From positions 35,329-99,328 of the forward strand of contig JAKIUW010000009.1 in NCBI GenBank assembly GCA_021647365.1: a DNA stretch of 64,000 nucleotides, in the 5' to 3' direction. The stretch is from Cocleimonas sp. GTDB lineage: Bacteria > Pseudomonadota > Gammaproteobacteria > Thiotrichales > Thiotrichaceae. Each line of letters begins with the position of its first letter. Position 1 is the stretch's first letter. Made by a program: the position numbers and the translations under genes. Below the pieces are notes generated by a model that saw nothing but the letters and a program-made list of their open reading frames with translations, was not told where the DNA came from and did no database searches. Of the stretch, positions 18,089 to 26,649 are shown piece by piece.

Positions 18089-18949
18089 CTATTGCCCACT
18101 TTGACCTTTAAAGTATTTAAAGAATTCAGCATCAGGCTCGATAACCATAATGTCACCGCTTTTACCCATAGATTTTCTATAAGCACCTAAACTACGATAA
18201 AACGCATAGAACTCTTCATCTCTTGTATAAGCATCTGCATAAATTTCAGCTGATTTTGCATCACCTTGACCACGGATTTTCTCCGCTTTTTTATACGCTT
18301 CCGCTTCAATAATTACGGCTTGACGATCAGCAATCGCTCGAATGCTTTCACCTTCGGCTCTACCACGTGAACGAAAGTCCTGTGCTACACGCTGGCGCTC
18401 TGAACGCATTCTTTCATATACAGATTCACTAACAGACTCAGGAAAGTCAATCTGACTAACGCGAGCATCAACAATAATAATACCCAGCTCTTTAACTGAA
18501 GCACCCGCCTTTTTACGTAGCTCTGTCATAATTTCACCACGCTCACCCGTAATAGCTTCTTGGATGGTACGTGTACTGAATTCGTTTCTTAAACCATCTT
18601 TCATAATACTTTCAAGACGGTTTTGAGCGCGCGCTAAATCACCACGCGTTGCACGGTAAAATGTATCAACATTGTCGATTTTCCATTTTACGAAAAAATC
18701 TACTTTAACGTATTTTTTCTCACCTGTTAGAAAACGATCAGGCTGTGCGTCGAGTGTTAAAATAAGCTTTGAAAACTTTTCTACCGTATTCATGAACGGC
18801 ACTTTAAAATGCAAGCCTGGTTGAATATCAGTTTCTACAATCTCTTTAAAACGAAACTTGATAGCCGTTTCACGTTCATCAACCGTATAGGTTGCTGTTG
18901 AGAAAACAAATACAATTAAAGCCAGTCCAATAATAATTATATTTTTCAT
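18089..18949 (-). CDS. hflC: FtsH protease modulator HflC
   Basis: HflC, about 286 aa, an SPFH/band-7 membrane protein that with HflK forms a large periplasm-facing cage around the FtsH protease. I place the start at ATG 18949 (MKNIIIIGLALIVFVF), one base after the hflK stop; a longer frame to 18973 lies inside hflK. The N-terminal membrane helix (residues about 2-19) is followed by the band-7 domain (VDERETAIKFRFKEIV onward) and an Ala/Glu-rich helical tail (about 190-250). It is directly preceded by hflK and followed by the yjeT-like gene. Confidence 0.95.
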   Translation of the reverse strand: MKNIIIIGLALIVFVFSTATYTVDERETAIKFRFKEIVETDIQPGLHFKVPFMNTVEKFSKLILTLDAQPDRFLTGEKKYVKVDFFVKWKIDNVDTFYRATRGDLARAQNRLESIMKDGLRNEFSTRTIQEAITGERGEIMTELRKKAGASVKELGIIIVDARVSQIDFPESVSESVYERMRSERQRVAQDFRSRGRAEGESIRAIADRQAVIIEAEAYKKAEKIRGQGDAKSAEIYADAYTRDEEFYAFYRSLGAYRKSMGKSGDIMVIEPDAEFFKYFKGQSGQ

Positions 18950-18950
18950 G

Positions 18951-20141
18951 TTAGCGCCCCTGTCTCGTGGCATCTCTACCGCCAGATCGTGTACTTTGGT
19001 TTTGTCGTCTTAATTGCTCAACTGATGTTGCTATCGCAGGATCAAACGATTGTGATGAAGTTGATGATGAGTTTGAACCACCTGATAATTTATCGAGTGG
19101 CAAATACATTACATTATTGCCTGACTTAGTATCCACCATGATTTTGCTGGTGTTCTCGTATACTTCTTCCATTGTTTCTAAGTAAAGACGCTTTCGAGTA
19201 ACTGCAGGTGCTTTTCGGTACTCAGCAACCAGCTGGTTAAAACGTGACGCATCACCTTCTGCCTGAGAAACAATACGACCAGTATAAGCTAATGCCGCTT
19301 CACTTAATCGTGAGGCTTTACCTTCAGCGATTGGAACGACTTTTTTCGCATAAGTCTCAGCTTGGTTTTTGTATCTATCTTTGTCCTCACGTGCTCTATT
19401 GGCATCATCAAACGCATCTTTTACTTCTTGCGGAGCTTCTGCGTAAGTCACGTTGACTTTGATAACTTCTAATCCTGTTTTATAAGAATCTAAAACTTTT
19501 TGCATAACTTGTTGTGTATCAGGCGCGATAGTGCCACGATTCTCTTTTAAGATCGAGTCCATGGTATTACGACCTGCTATCTCCCTTACAGCACTACGCA
19601 TGACTTGGTGTAAAGTTCCGATTGATTGATTACGCTCGTAGTCGGCAAGATATACATTAAAAAGGTAGTCTTCTGGATTCTTGATTCTGTATTGTGCCGT
19701 CACACCAATGTCGACGATGTTTTCATCTTTTGTCAACATGTGCGTACGATCTTCCGCGGTTCGAGACCGATCAATATCTACAAGCTCTACGCTTTCAACA
19801 GGATAAGGAACGTGCCAGTGCAAACCAGGTCTAGTTGTTTCTGTATAAGCTCCAAAACGGAATTCAACGCCACGTTGTGCGGAATCAACCGTGTAAAAAC
19901 CTGTCGCTAACCAAGCACCAAGTAAGGCAATACCAATGAGCGCTAGTACAGAGCCGCTAGGACCATCACTACCTTTGTTGTTACCTGATTTTTTATTACC
20001 AAAAAGCCCACCGAGCTTTTCATTCATTTTGCGAGTAATATCTTCAATATCAGCCGTGCCTTTCCCTTTAGAATTGCCGCTTGATTTATCTTTATTACCC
20101 CACGGGTTTTTATCGCTACCACCTGGTTCATTCCAAGGCAT
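18951..20141 (-). CDS. hflK: FtsH protease modulator HflK
   Basis: HflK, 396 aa, partner of HflC. The N-terminus is Gly/Asn/Lys-rich and cytoplasmic (residues 1-65, starting MPWNEPGGSDKNPWG), then one membrane helix (VLALIGIALLGAWLATGFY), a band-7 domain beginning VDSAQRGVEFRFG, a long charged coiled region (AYAKKVVPIAEGKASRL and following) and a Ser/Gln-rich C-terminus. It is the first gene of the hflKC-yjeT-hisZ-purA run; about 250 bp upstream separates it from the divergent FGE-like gene. Confidence 0.95.
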   Translation of the reverse strand: MPWNEPGGSDKNPWGNKDKSSGNSKGKGTADIEDITRKMNEKLGGLFGNKKSGNNKGSDGPSGSVLALIGIALLGAWLATGFYTVDSAQRGVEFRFGAYTETTRPGLHWHVPYPVESVELVDIDRSRTAEDRTHMLTKDENIVDIGVTAQYRIKNPEDYLFNVYLADYERNQSIGTLHQVMRSAVREIAGRNTMDSILKENRGTIAPDTQQVMQKVLDSYKTGLEVIKVNVTYAEAPQEVKDAFDDANRAREDKDRYKNQAETYAKKVVPIAEGKASRLSEAALAYTGRIVSQAEGDASRFNQLVAEYRKAPAVTRKRLYLETMEEVYENTSKIMVDTKSGNNVMYLPLDKLSGGSNSSSTSSQSFDPAIATSVEQLRRQNQSTRSGGRDATRQGR

Positions 20142-20391
20142 GGTTGTTGTACTCCAAAATTTGTTATGTTATCTACTTCTTAATAATCTGTTATGAACTT
20201 CTAAATATAAGGCCATCTAAATGACTATCAAGCCTAAACAGGGATTGTACATCAGATAAATTAATTCTTGCAGATTTGTTTAACTTGATTTTCCATTTAT
20301 TTGATATATCTACTTGTAATCACAAACAGACTAAAGGGATAATATTAACCTTTCTTATTTTTCTTTAACTTTCTAGAATTGTCTAAACACT

Positions 20392-21279
20392 ATGCAAACT
20401 GCATCATCTATCACCAAAAAACAAAGCACTGCCTTTCTTCCCGAACTAGCACCCGCAGAGATCAAGCAACTACAAGAAGAAACGGCCGAGCGCTTAAACC
20501 TAAGTCCTTTTTTTTCAGATACATTAAAGAACGGGCGCAAAGCACCCGAGCTTGCTGTCATCCCTGCAGGAAAATACGAAATGGGATCAGTGCAAGATGA
20601 ATTTGGCCATAGCCGTGAAGAATACCCGCAACATTACAGCCATATTCACACACCCTTTGCGATAGGGCGATTTACAATTACCGCTGACGACTTTGCCGCA
20701 TTCCAACAAGATACAGAATGGTCTATTCGCCCCGAGTTAATTTGGGCGCAAGGTAAAGAACCGATGATTAACATCCGTATGATTGATGCTTATTTATACC
20801 TAGATTGGCTTAGTAATCAAACAGGTGAGCGTTATCGCTTACCTACAGAATCAGAATGGGAGTATTCCGCACGCGCAGGCACAACCAGCGCCTTTCATTT
20901 TGGCGATGAAGTAAGCTGCAAGGAAGTGCATTTTCATTCTTTATTTCCCTACAATGAAGCAAAAGAAAAGAAGCGCTGGTATTTACCCAAATGTGCACCC
21001 ATGGCAAAAGCCTTAGAAGTCGGCACTAAACCTGCTAATGATTGGGGGTTATACGATGTACATGGAAATGTGTGGGAGTTTACCGACTCACCGTGGAGAG
21101 AGAGCCACCTCAACAGCAACCGTGACGGAAGTTCGGACCTTATCAGCTCATGGGTTGTCACCAAAGGTGGTTCATGGTTTGACGCTGCAATTCATGCTCG
21201 CAGTGCCGCGCGCAAAAAACGCCTTTACGAAGAGATGGATACCAACTTAGGCTTTCGTGTAGTAAGAGAATTGGTATAA
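20392..21279 (+). CDS. FGE/SUMF1-domain protein lacking the catalytic cysteines
   Basis: A 295 aa protein with a formylglycine-generating-enzyme fold (about residues 52-293). Recognisable blocks are VIPAGKYEMGS, RLPTESEWEYSARAGTTSAF, DWGLYDVHGNVWEFTDSPW, VVTKGGSWFD and the C-terminal NLGFRVVREL. In true sulfatase-activating enzymes, the segment after KGGSW carries two catalytic cysteines. Here it reads DAAIHARSAARKKR with none, so it is not expected to make formylglycine. Other members with this fold bind ligands or act in EgtB- or PvdO-like reactions; which applies is unknown. No signal peptide is seen. It lies four bases upstream of rlmG and is probably co-transcribed. Confidence 0.82.
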   Translation: MQTASSITKKQSTAFLPELAPAEIKQLQEETAERLNLSPFFSDTLKNGRKAPELAVIPAGKYEMGSVQDEFGHSREEYPQHYSHIHTPFAIGRFTITADDFAAFQQDTEWSIRPELIWAQGKEPMINIRMIDAYLYLDWLSNQTGERYRLPTESEWEYSARAGTTSAFHFGDEVSCKEVHFHSLFPYNEAKEKKRWYLPKCAPMAKALEVGTKPANDWGLYDVHGNVWEFTDSPWRESHLNSNRDGSSDLISSWVVTKGGSWFDAAIHARSAARKKRLYEEMDTNLGFRVVRELV

Positions 21280-21283
21280 ATTT

Positions 21284-22477
21284 ATGAAGCTTATTACACA
21301 GTCTGGCGAATTTTTATTAGAGCGCTTGCCAAAAACGGACAAGGGAGACTTACGCGCATGGGATGCGGCGGATGAATTACTCTTATCTACCGTCTTTGAA
21401 AGTCATCTTAGCAATCCGCCAGAGCACACCCCCCCACTTTTACATGATGTAAAAGTGGGCGGGTGTGCTCTCTTAATCATCAACGATAACTTTGGTGCGC
21501 TCTCTGTCGCATTGCATCAATACACAACGCATAGCTGGTCAGACTCTTATCTGTCTCATTTAGCCACTCAACAAAATTTCAACGCTAATCAATTAGATGC
21601 GAAACACCTGTCAATTCCATCTAGCGAAAATTTAAACCATACTTATGATTTAGTCATTATTAAAATCCCTAAAACACTGGGATTGCTTGAAGATCAGCTA
21701 TGCCGTTTAAAGCCACATATCCATGCGGATACCATCGTCATCGCCGCAGCCATGAGCAAACATATCCACACCTCAACACTAAAAATATTTGAGAAATTTA
21801 TTGGAACAACAACGACCTCACGTGCCACCAAAAAGGCACGATTGATATTTGCAAAAAATGACAATCCTCAAGCTCACCAATCTCCTTATCCTAAAACGAT
21901 TACAGACGATGCACCAAGTTTAGAGAAAAGCCTCACACTCATTAATCACGCCAATGTATTTGCAAAAGATAAACTCGATATTGGCACTCGTGTTTTAATT
22001 GAGCAACTCAAACGATGCCCAGCAGCTAATCATATCGTTGATTTAGGTTGCGGCAATGGCGCACTGGGAATAATGGCGGGACGGCTTCAACCGCAGGCAA
22101 AAATTAGTTTTATTGATGAATCTTACTCCGCGATTGCATCTGCTAAAGAAAGTTATCAACTCGACAATAAAGAGAAAACAGGGAGCGCCCATTTTTATAA
22201 TAGCGATTGCTTCAATCAATTTACGGAAGAAGATGTAGACCTTATCCTCTGCAATCCGCCTTTTCATCAAAACCACAGTATTGGTGATCACATTGCTTGG
22301 GAGATGTTTAAGCAAAGCCATGAAAAATTACAGGCAGGTGGAGAAATGTGGGTGGTTGGCAATCGCCATTTGGCTTACCATGTAAAATTAAAAAAGCTAT
22401 TTGGGAATTGTAAAACAATTGCTTCCAATAAAAAGTTTGTTGTTTTGGTTGCAAGAAAGAACACAGTGGAAGACTAG
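21284..22477 (+). CDS. rlmG: 23S rRNA (guanine1835-N2)-methyltransferase, with an in-frame repeat insertion
   Basis: RlmG, 397 aa. The N-terminal half resembles the methyltransferase-like pseudo-domain of E. coli RlmG (ERLPKTDKGDLRAWDAADEL, NDNFGALSVAL, VIIKIPKTLGLLEDQL, HTSTLKIFEKF). The catalytic half has the SAM-binding HIVDLGCGNGALGIMA and the DLILCNPPFHQNHSI motif with its Asn-Pro-Pro-Phe. Between the two N-terminal blocks, where E. coli RlmG has a short loop, residues about 46-62 (EHTPPLLHDVKVGGCAL) are encoded entirely by a palindromic copy of the window's C-rich repeat. The frame stays open, so the enzyme is probably functional with a surface insertion. Confidence 0.92.
   Translation: MKLITQSGEFLLERLPKTDKGDLRAWDAADELLLSTVFESHLSNPPEHTPPLLHDVKVGGCALLIINDNFGALSVALHQYTTHSWSDSYLSHLATQQNFNANQLDAKHLSIPSSENLNHTYDLVIIKIPKTLGLLEDQLCRLKPHIHADTIVIAAAMSKHIHTSTLKIFEKFIGTTTTSRATKKARLIFAKNDNPQAHQSPYPKTITDDAPSLEKSLTLINHANVFAKDKLDIGTRVLIEQLKRCPAANHIVDLGCGNGALGIMAGRLQPQAKISFIDESYSAIASAKESYQLDNKEKTGSAHFYNSDCFNQFTEEDVDLILCNPPFHQNHSIGDHIAWEMFKQSHEKLQAGGEMWVVGNRHLAYHVKLKKLFGNCKTIASNKKFVVLVARKNTVED
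21422..21470. repeat. Palindromic C-rich repeat inside rlmG
   Basis: Two inverted half-sites joined at CATGATG form a 49 bp near-perfect palindrome (GAGCACACCCCCCCACTTTT on the left, its inverse with one GGGCGGG change on the right). It is in frame within rlmG and adds about 16 codons. Confidence 0.95.
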
Positions 22478-22489
22478 AAAAAAATAGTT

Positions 22490-22564
22490 CACGAAAGGCA
22501 CGAAAAAAAAAGAAAGACAAACAAAGAAGATTCTTACTTTTCCGTTTTTTTCGTGCCTTTCGTG
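22490..22564. terminator. Inverted repeat between convergent rlmG and dihydroorotase genes
   Basis: CACGAAAGGCACGAAAAAA (22490-22508) is repeated in inverse as TTTTTTTCGTGCCTTTCGTG (22545-22564), giving an 18-19 bp stem bounded by A- and T-runs. It lies just past the rlmG stop and before the 3' end of the convergent dihydroorotase gene. It could stop transcription in both directions. Confidence 0.65.
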
Positions 22565-22588
22565 GATATCTTTTAATATCTTTACAGA

Positions 22589-22614
22589 CCACACCCCCCT
22601 AGTTTTACATGATG
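22589..22614 (+). repeat. C-rich short repeat (variant TAGTTTT)
   Basis: CCACACCCCCCTAGTTTTAC then ATGATG; lies between rlmG and the convergent dihydroorotase gene, just after the inverted-repeat terminator. Confidence 0.85.
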
Positions 22615-22627
22615 TTTATTTCAACAC

Positions 22628-23917
22628 CTATTCGCGATCAAATTTCACACGTTTACCCAAGGTGCCTGTACGGACTTTGCCATTTATGTAAACCAAATCC
22701 CCATTTACAATCGTTGCATACACGCTTGAGCGAAATTCTGTACCGTCGTAAGGTGTCCACCCTGCTTTTGAAATCACGTTTTTATTATTTGCCTTTGTTG
22801 GTTTTTCTAAGTCAACAACCACAAAATCAGCCCAATAGCCTTCTCGTATATAGCCACGGTCTTTTATATTAAACAAATCTGCCACCGCATGACTGGTTTT
22901 TTGCGCCAAAAACTCCAAGGTAAAAATACCATCTTGATAATGCTCTAATAAAGATGGCAACGCATATTCAACCGATGGCATACCCGATGCTGCTTCAAAA
23001 TAGTTACCTTGCTTTTCATCCCGCAATAGCGGCGAATGATCTGTACCAATGACATCCAAATGATTATCCATTAAACCTTGAAACAAACCTGCACGATCTA
23101 CTTCTGTTTTTATCGCAGGGTCACATTTAATCAAAGAACCTTTGCTTTCATAATCCTCGTCAGAAAAAGCCAAGTAATGACAACATACTTCAGCCGTTAT
23201 CAGTTTTTCTGCCAGCGGCAAATCCGCAAACATTTCAGCCTCTTTAGCGGTAGTGACATGCATAATATGCAATTTGGCTTCATGTGATGTTGCTAGCTCT
23301 ATCGCTAACGAGGTTGATTTATAACAGGCTTCTTCGCTACGAATTTTAGCATGAATCTGAAAAGGCACATCATCGCCATATATTTGACGATAGTTTTCTT
23401 CATTCTCAACAATAGTTGGCGTATCTTCGCAATGTGCAGCGATAATAATAGGAGAACCTTCAAAGATTTTATCCAAAGCTTCAGGTCTATCAACCAACAT
23501 CTTACCTGATGAACCACCCATTAATACTTTAAGCCCACAACAAGAGAGGGGATCAATGGCTTTTATTTCTTCTAGGTTATCGTTAGATGCCCCATGGTAA
23601 AAGGCGAAGTTAGCTAACGATTTTTCAGCCGCTAGCTCTGCTTTAATTTCGAGAGTTTCACTGCTCAGCACTTTTGGGTCAGAGTCTGGCATATCAAAGA
23701 ATGTGGTGACACCTCCTGCGACTGCAGCGCGAGACTCACTGCACAAATCGCCTTTATACTCACCTTCAGGATTACGGAAATGAACATGATCATCGATCAT
23801 GCCTGGCAATAGATATTTTCCCTTAACATCTAGCACATGCAAAACCTTCATTGCAGAAAGGTCTTTGCCAATTTTATCAATGCGCCCGCCCCTGACATAA
23901 ATATCAGATTCAAACAC
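22628..23917 (-). CDS. pyrC: Dihydroorotase (class I amidohydrolase type)
   Basis: Zinc amidohydrolase, 429 aa from the GTG at 23917, of the longer dihydroorotase type. Metal ligands appear in LLPGMIDDHVHFRNPE (His-x-His), IIAAHCED, LHIMHVTTA and VIGTDHSPLL. In pyrimidine synthesis it cyclises carbamoyl-aspartate to dihydroorotate. The frame continues upstream of the GTG with family-like sequence (TLLILNAKIVNEGQ) but meets no ATG, GTG or TTG. A GAGG ribosome binding site sits five bases before an ATC at 23965, so the real protein may start there (445 aa). A related hydantoinase or allantoinase function cannot be excluded from sequence alone. It follows folA. Confidence 0.85.
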   Translation of the reverse strand: MFESDIYVRGGRIDKIGKDLSAMKVLHVLDVKGKYLLPGMIDDHVHFRNPEGEYKGDLCSESRAAVAGGVTTFFDMPDSDPKVLSSETLEIKAELAAEKSLANFAFYHGASNDNLEEIKAIDPLSCCGLKVLMGGSSGKMLVDRPEALDKIFEGSPIIIAAHCEDTPTIVENEENYRQIYGDDVPFQIHAKIRSEEACYKSTSLAIELATSHEAKLHIMHVTTAKEAEMFADLPLAEKLITAEVCCHYLAFSDEDYESKGSLIKCDPAIKTEVDRAGLFQGLMDNHLDVIGTDHSPLLRDEKQGNYFEAASGMPSVEYALPSLLEHYQDGIFTLEFLAQKTSHAVADLFNIKDRGYIREGYWADFVVVDLEKPTKANNKNVISKAGWTPYDGTEFRSSVYATIVNGDLVYINGKVRTGTLGKRVKFDRE

Positions 23918-23997
23918 TTGACCTTCATTGACTATTTTTGCATTAAGTATGAGTAAAGTACCGATACTAACCTCTAATCGTCGATTTAATTATCAAC

Positions 23998-24495
23998 TCA
24001 GCTATCGAGTTTATCTAATGTGACGAATGAATAATTATGGGGGTTTTTATCATCTGCCAAATGATCTTCTCGCGCGACTTCCTTCCAATCCAACTGAGTA
24101 TAGTCGGGAAAATAGGTATCGCCTTCAAAAGATTCATCAATGAGGGTTAAATAAAGACGATCAGCTTCATCTAAAAACTTATTATACAGATGTGATCCAC
24201 CTGTGATGAATACCTCATCAACATCAGACTCTTTGGCTAAGGCCAAAGCATCATCCAATGAATTGACCACACTACAGCCTTTAATCTGTAGATTAGTGTT
24301 GCGACTGAGAATTATGTTCAAACGACCAGGAAGTGGTCGACCGATAGAATCATAGGTTTTTCGTCCCATAATAATTGGGCTGCCTAAGGTGGTTTTTTTG
24401 AAGTGTTGAAGATCAGCGGGCAGATGCCAAGGCATATCGTTGTCCTTGCCAATCACTCTATCCTTACCCATGGCTGCGATCATAGATAGCTTCAT
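23998..24495 (-). CDS. folA: Dihydrofolate reductase
   Basis: DHFR, about 165 aa, NADPH-dependent reduction of dihydrofolate to tetrahydrofolate. I choose the ATG at 24495 (MKLSMIAAMGKDRVIG) because a GCAGG ribosome binding site lies about seven bases upstream and the family starts there; seven extra codons are possible upstream. Visible motifs: GKDNDMPWHLPADLQHFKKT (acidic active-site Asp in the LPADL block, residues about 18-37), PIIMGRKTYDSIGRPLPGR (about 45-63) and VFITGGSHLYNKFL (about 103-116). It lies between sspB and the dihydroorotase gene on the same strand, so it may belong to the petABC-sspAB transcript. Confidence 0.95.
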   Translation of the reverse strand: MKLSMIAAMGKDRVIGKDNDMPWHLPADLQHFKKTTLGSPIIMGRKTYDSIGRPLPGRLNIILSRNTNLQIKGCSVVNSLDDALALAKESDVDEVFITGGSHLYNKFLDEADRLYLTLIDESFEGDTYFPDYTQLDWKEVAREDHLADDKNPHNYSFVTLDKLDS

Positions 24496-24539
24496 GTCTT
24501 TACCTGCTTGCTTCATTGCAATCGCCGTAGTTATTTAAG

Positions 24540-24989
24540 CTACTTTACAACTTTGAGCGCTGGGCGCTTTTTAGATTTATTTGATGCTTGTTTCAATGAT
24601 CTTACATTAGAGTCAGGCACAGATTTTGGGCTGGGTGGTTTATCATCAGGACCATCAGGTGGCGTGCCATCGAAGTCTTCCTCTTCAAATGACATGCCTT
24701 CACCTGTTTCACTGGCATACAAAGCCAATACCGAACCAATAGGCGAATAAATCGTATAGGGCTTGCCGCCAAATCGCGCGCTAAAGCTGACACCATCATT
24801 ATCTATAAGTAGGTTGTTAGCCGCAGATGGGCTGACATTCAAAATGATTTTTCCATCGTCAACAAACTGTTGTGGAACATCAACTTGTGGATTAAGCGCC
24901 GATATTAAAATATGCGGCGTAGCTTCATTATCCAATACCCATTCGTAAATGGCTCTTAGCAAATAAGGCTTGTTTGAAGTGAATTCCAT
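24540..24989 (-). CDS. sspB: ClpXP protease specificity-enhancing factor SspB
   Basis: SspB, 149 aa, an adaptor that tethers ssrA-tagged proteins to ClpXP. The ordered substrate-binding domain (MEFTSNKPYLLRAIYEWVLD to about residue 110) includes DEATPHILI-like and FSARFGGKPYTIYSPIGSVL segments. A disordered acidic/proline linker follows, ending in the basic C-terminal ClpX-docking peptide KKRPALKVVK, which matches the family's XB motif. It is downstream of sspA as in other gammaproteobacteria, though a C-rich repeat copy occupies the gap. Confidence 0.95.
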   Translation of the reverse strand: MEFTSNKPYLLRAIYEWVLDNEATPHILISALNPQVDVPQQFVDDGKIILNVSPSAANNLLIDNDGVSFSARFGGKPYTIYSPIGSVLALYASETGEGMSFEEEDFDGTPPDGPDDKPPSPKSVPDSNVRSLKQASNKSKKRPALKVVK

Positions 24990-25004
24990 CGCTTAAGACA
25001 ACCC

Positions 25005-25053
25005 ATCATGTAAAAGTGGGGGGGTGTGCTTCGACAAGCTCAGCAGAACTGCT
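25005..25053 (-). repeat. C-rich short repeat with extended arm, between sspA and sspB
   Basis: The core TCATGTAAAAGTGGGGGGGT is followed by GTGCTTCGACAAGCTCAGCA and GAACTGCTT. The extension CGACAAGCTCAGCAGAACTG recurs beside the copies at 32765-32913 and, weaker, at 62061 and 63024. Confidence 0.88.
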
Positions 25054-25094
25054 TCTTTAAATATTGTTTTAACTCTCATCTATACCTAAACAAA

Positions 25095-25727
25095 TCAAGG
25101 ACGAATCGCTTGTTCTGCCTGTGTTAATGAGAATTGGAATAGTTCGCGTGAAAAGACACGATCCATATAATCACGAATCGGTTGAGCCTCTTCCCCTTCA
25201 GGAAGATCAATGCCGTATTTTGGTAAACGCCACAAAATAGGGGCAATAGTCGCATCTACTAAAGAGAAGTCATTACTTAAAAAGTAAGGCTTAATCTCAA
25301 ATACTTCCGCCGCTTGTAAAATGCTTTCTTTTAGAATGACTCTTGCGGTATCAATACGTTCTTTCTCACCGCTTTCTAAATCAACCACCAATGAAAGCCA
25401 GTCTTGCTTGATGCGGAACAAAGTCAAACGTGTATGTGCGCGTGAAACAGGGTCAACAGGCATAAGAGGCGGATGCGGAAAACGCTCATCCAAATATTCC
25501 ATAATGACATGCGAATCATAAAGTACCAATTCACGATCAACCAAAGTAGGGGCTGTATTGTAAGGATTAAGGTCAGCTAAATCTTCTGGCTTATTATTCG
25601 GCTCCATTTCAATAATATCTGCTTGAATATCTTTCTCTGCCAACACGATACGCACACTGTGACAGTGTGGGCAATCTGGCAAGGTAAACAAAGTCATTAC
25701 TGAACGGCGATTTGCAACTGATGTCAT
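25095..25727 (-). CDS. sspA: Stringent starvation protein A
   Basis: SspA, 210 aa, a GST-fold protein that associates with RNA polymerase and alters promoter choice under starvation. It has an N-terminal thioredoxin-like half (TLFTLPDCPHCHSVRIVLAE, residues about 13-32) and an all-helical C-terminal half. Family-typical features are DLNPYNTAPTLVDRELVLYD and HVIMEYLDERFPHPPLMPVD. As in other SspA proteins it should lack GST activity. It sits between the bc1 genes and sspB, the usual gammaproteobacterial order; a terminator lies between petC and sspA. Confidence 0.93.
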   Translation of the reverse strand: MTSVANRRSVMTLFTLPDCPHCHSVRIVLAEKDIQADIIEMEPNNKPEDLADLNPYNTAPTLVDRELVLYDSHVIMEYLDERFPHPPLMPVDPVSRAHTRLTLFRIKQDWLSLVVDLESGEKERIDTARVILKESILQAAEVFEIKPYFLSNDFSLVDATIAPILWRLPKYGIDLPEGEEAQPIRDYMDRVFSRELFQFSLTQAEQAIRP

Positions 25728-25780
25728 TTAACTACTACTCCTAAAAACCAATACTTTAAAACCAAACACCTTAAACTAAA

Positions 25781-25804
25781 AGGGCTGTCCAATTTGGACA
25801 GCCC
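25781..25804 (-). terminator. Rho-independent terminator of the petABC operon
   Basis: A perfect 9 bp stem GGGCTGTCC / GGACAGCCC around an AATTT loop. Read on the minus strand it is followed by TTTTAG. It lies 40 bases after the petC stop and before sspA. Confidence 0.8.
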
Positions 25805-25845
25805 CGAATTCTATACTAGAAATCGTTTTTTTGATAGTTCAAATA

Positions 25846-26649
25846 CTAGTGAATATCTTTCCAATATTCTTTAGACAGCGCATAAGCAAAACCGAAGAAT
25901 ACTAATAAGAACAACAATGTAAGAATACCGTACATTTTGCGAGACAACTGTGCAGGTTCACTCACGTAAGCAAGAAAATTAGTCAAGTCATGCACTACAA
26001 CATCATACTCAGCCGCTGATAATGTACCAGGCTTTGACATTGTGAGTGTTGGCGCAACGTGGTGTCCATCTTTATCTTCATGATGTACCAGTGTTTGATA
26101 GCCTTGTAAGCCAGCTAATACATGCGGCATACCCACATCTTTAAACACGGTATTGTTCACACCCATCGGGCGAGAATCATCAAGATAGAAGCTTTTAAGG
26201 TAGGAATAAATCCAATCCGAACCGCGTGAACGACCGACTAAAGACAAATCAGGCACAGAAGTACCAAATGCTTTTTCTGCTGCTTTTGCTGAATAAGCCG
26301 TAGTCATCAAAGACCCTGTCTTAACTTGCTTGCCATTTTCATCACGAGTGAAGATTAAGTTTTCTTTCAAAAAAGTAGTCACTTGATCATCAGTAAAACC
26401 ATTGCTAGCATTTAAGCCAATATCTTCAGCCATACGATTGTAACGACTGAACTTCAACGAGTGACAACCCATACAGTAGTTAGCGTAGTATTTAGCACCA
26501 CGTTGCAAACTCGCTTTATCCGATAAATTCACATTGGCACTTTGTAATGCAACACCGTGCCCAGCACTGCCGCCTGCGCTACCGATTACACCAATAACAA
26601 CTAACGGAACAATTAAAACGAATATCCATTTACGTATACTATTACTCAT
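25846..26649 (-). CDS. petC: Cytochrome c1 of the bc1 complex
   Basis: Cytochrome c1, 267 aa, which passes electrons from the Rieske centre to soluble cytochrome c. An N-terminal signal/anchor helix (WIFVLIVPLVVIGVIG) is followed by the haem attachment site CMGCH (Cys59, Cys62, His63) and the c1 motif SLKFSRYNRM. A candidate axial Met lies in VGMPHVLAG, and a C-terminal anchor helix (YGILTLLFLLVFFGFAYAL) is present. The start overlaps petB by four bases. It is the last gene of petA-petB-petC. Confidence 0.95.
   Translation of the reverse strand: MSNSIRKWIFVLIVPLVVIGVIGSAGGSAGHGVALQSANVNLSDKASLQRGAKYYANYCMGCHSLKFSRYNRMAEDIGLNASNGFTDDQVTTFLKENLIFTRDENGKQVKTGSLMTTAYSAKAAEKAFGTSVPDLSLVGRSRGSDWIYSYLKSFYLDDSRPMGVNNTVFKDVGMPHVLAGLQGYQTLVHHEDKDGHHVAPTLTMSKPGTLSAAEYDVVVHDLTNFLAYVSEPAQLSRKMYGILTLLFLLVFFGFAYALSKEYWKDIH

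Noticed and set aside
20392..21279. Sulfatase-activating formylglycine-generating enzyme
   Set aside because: Both catalytic cysteines are missing and no sulfatase gene is nearby.
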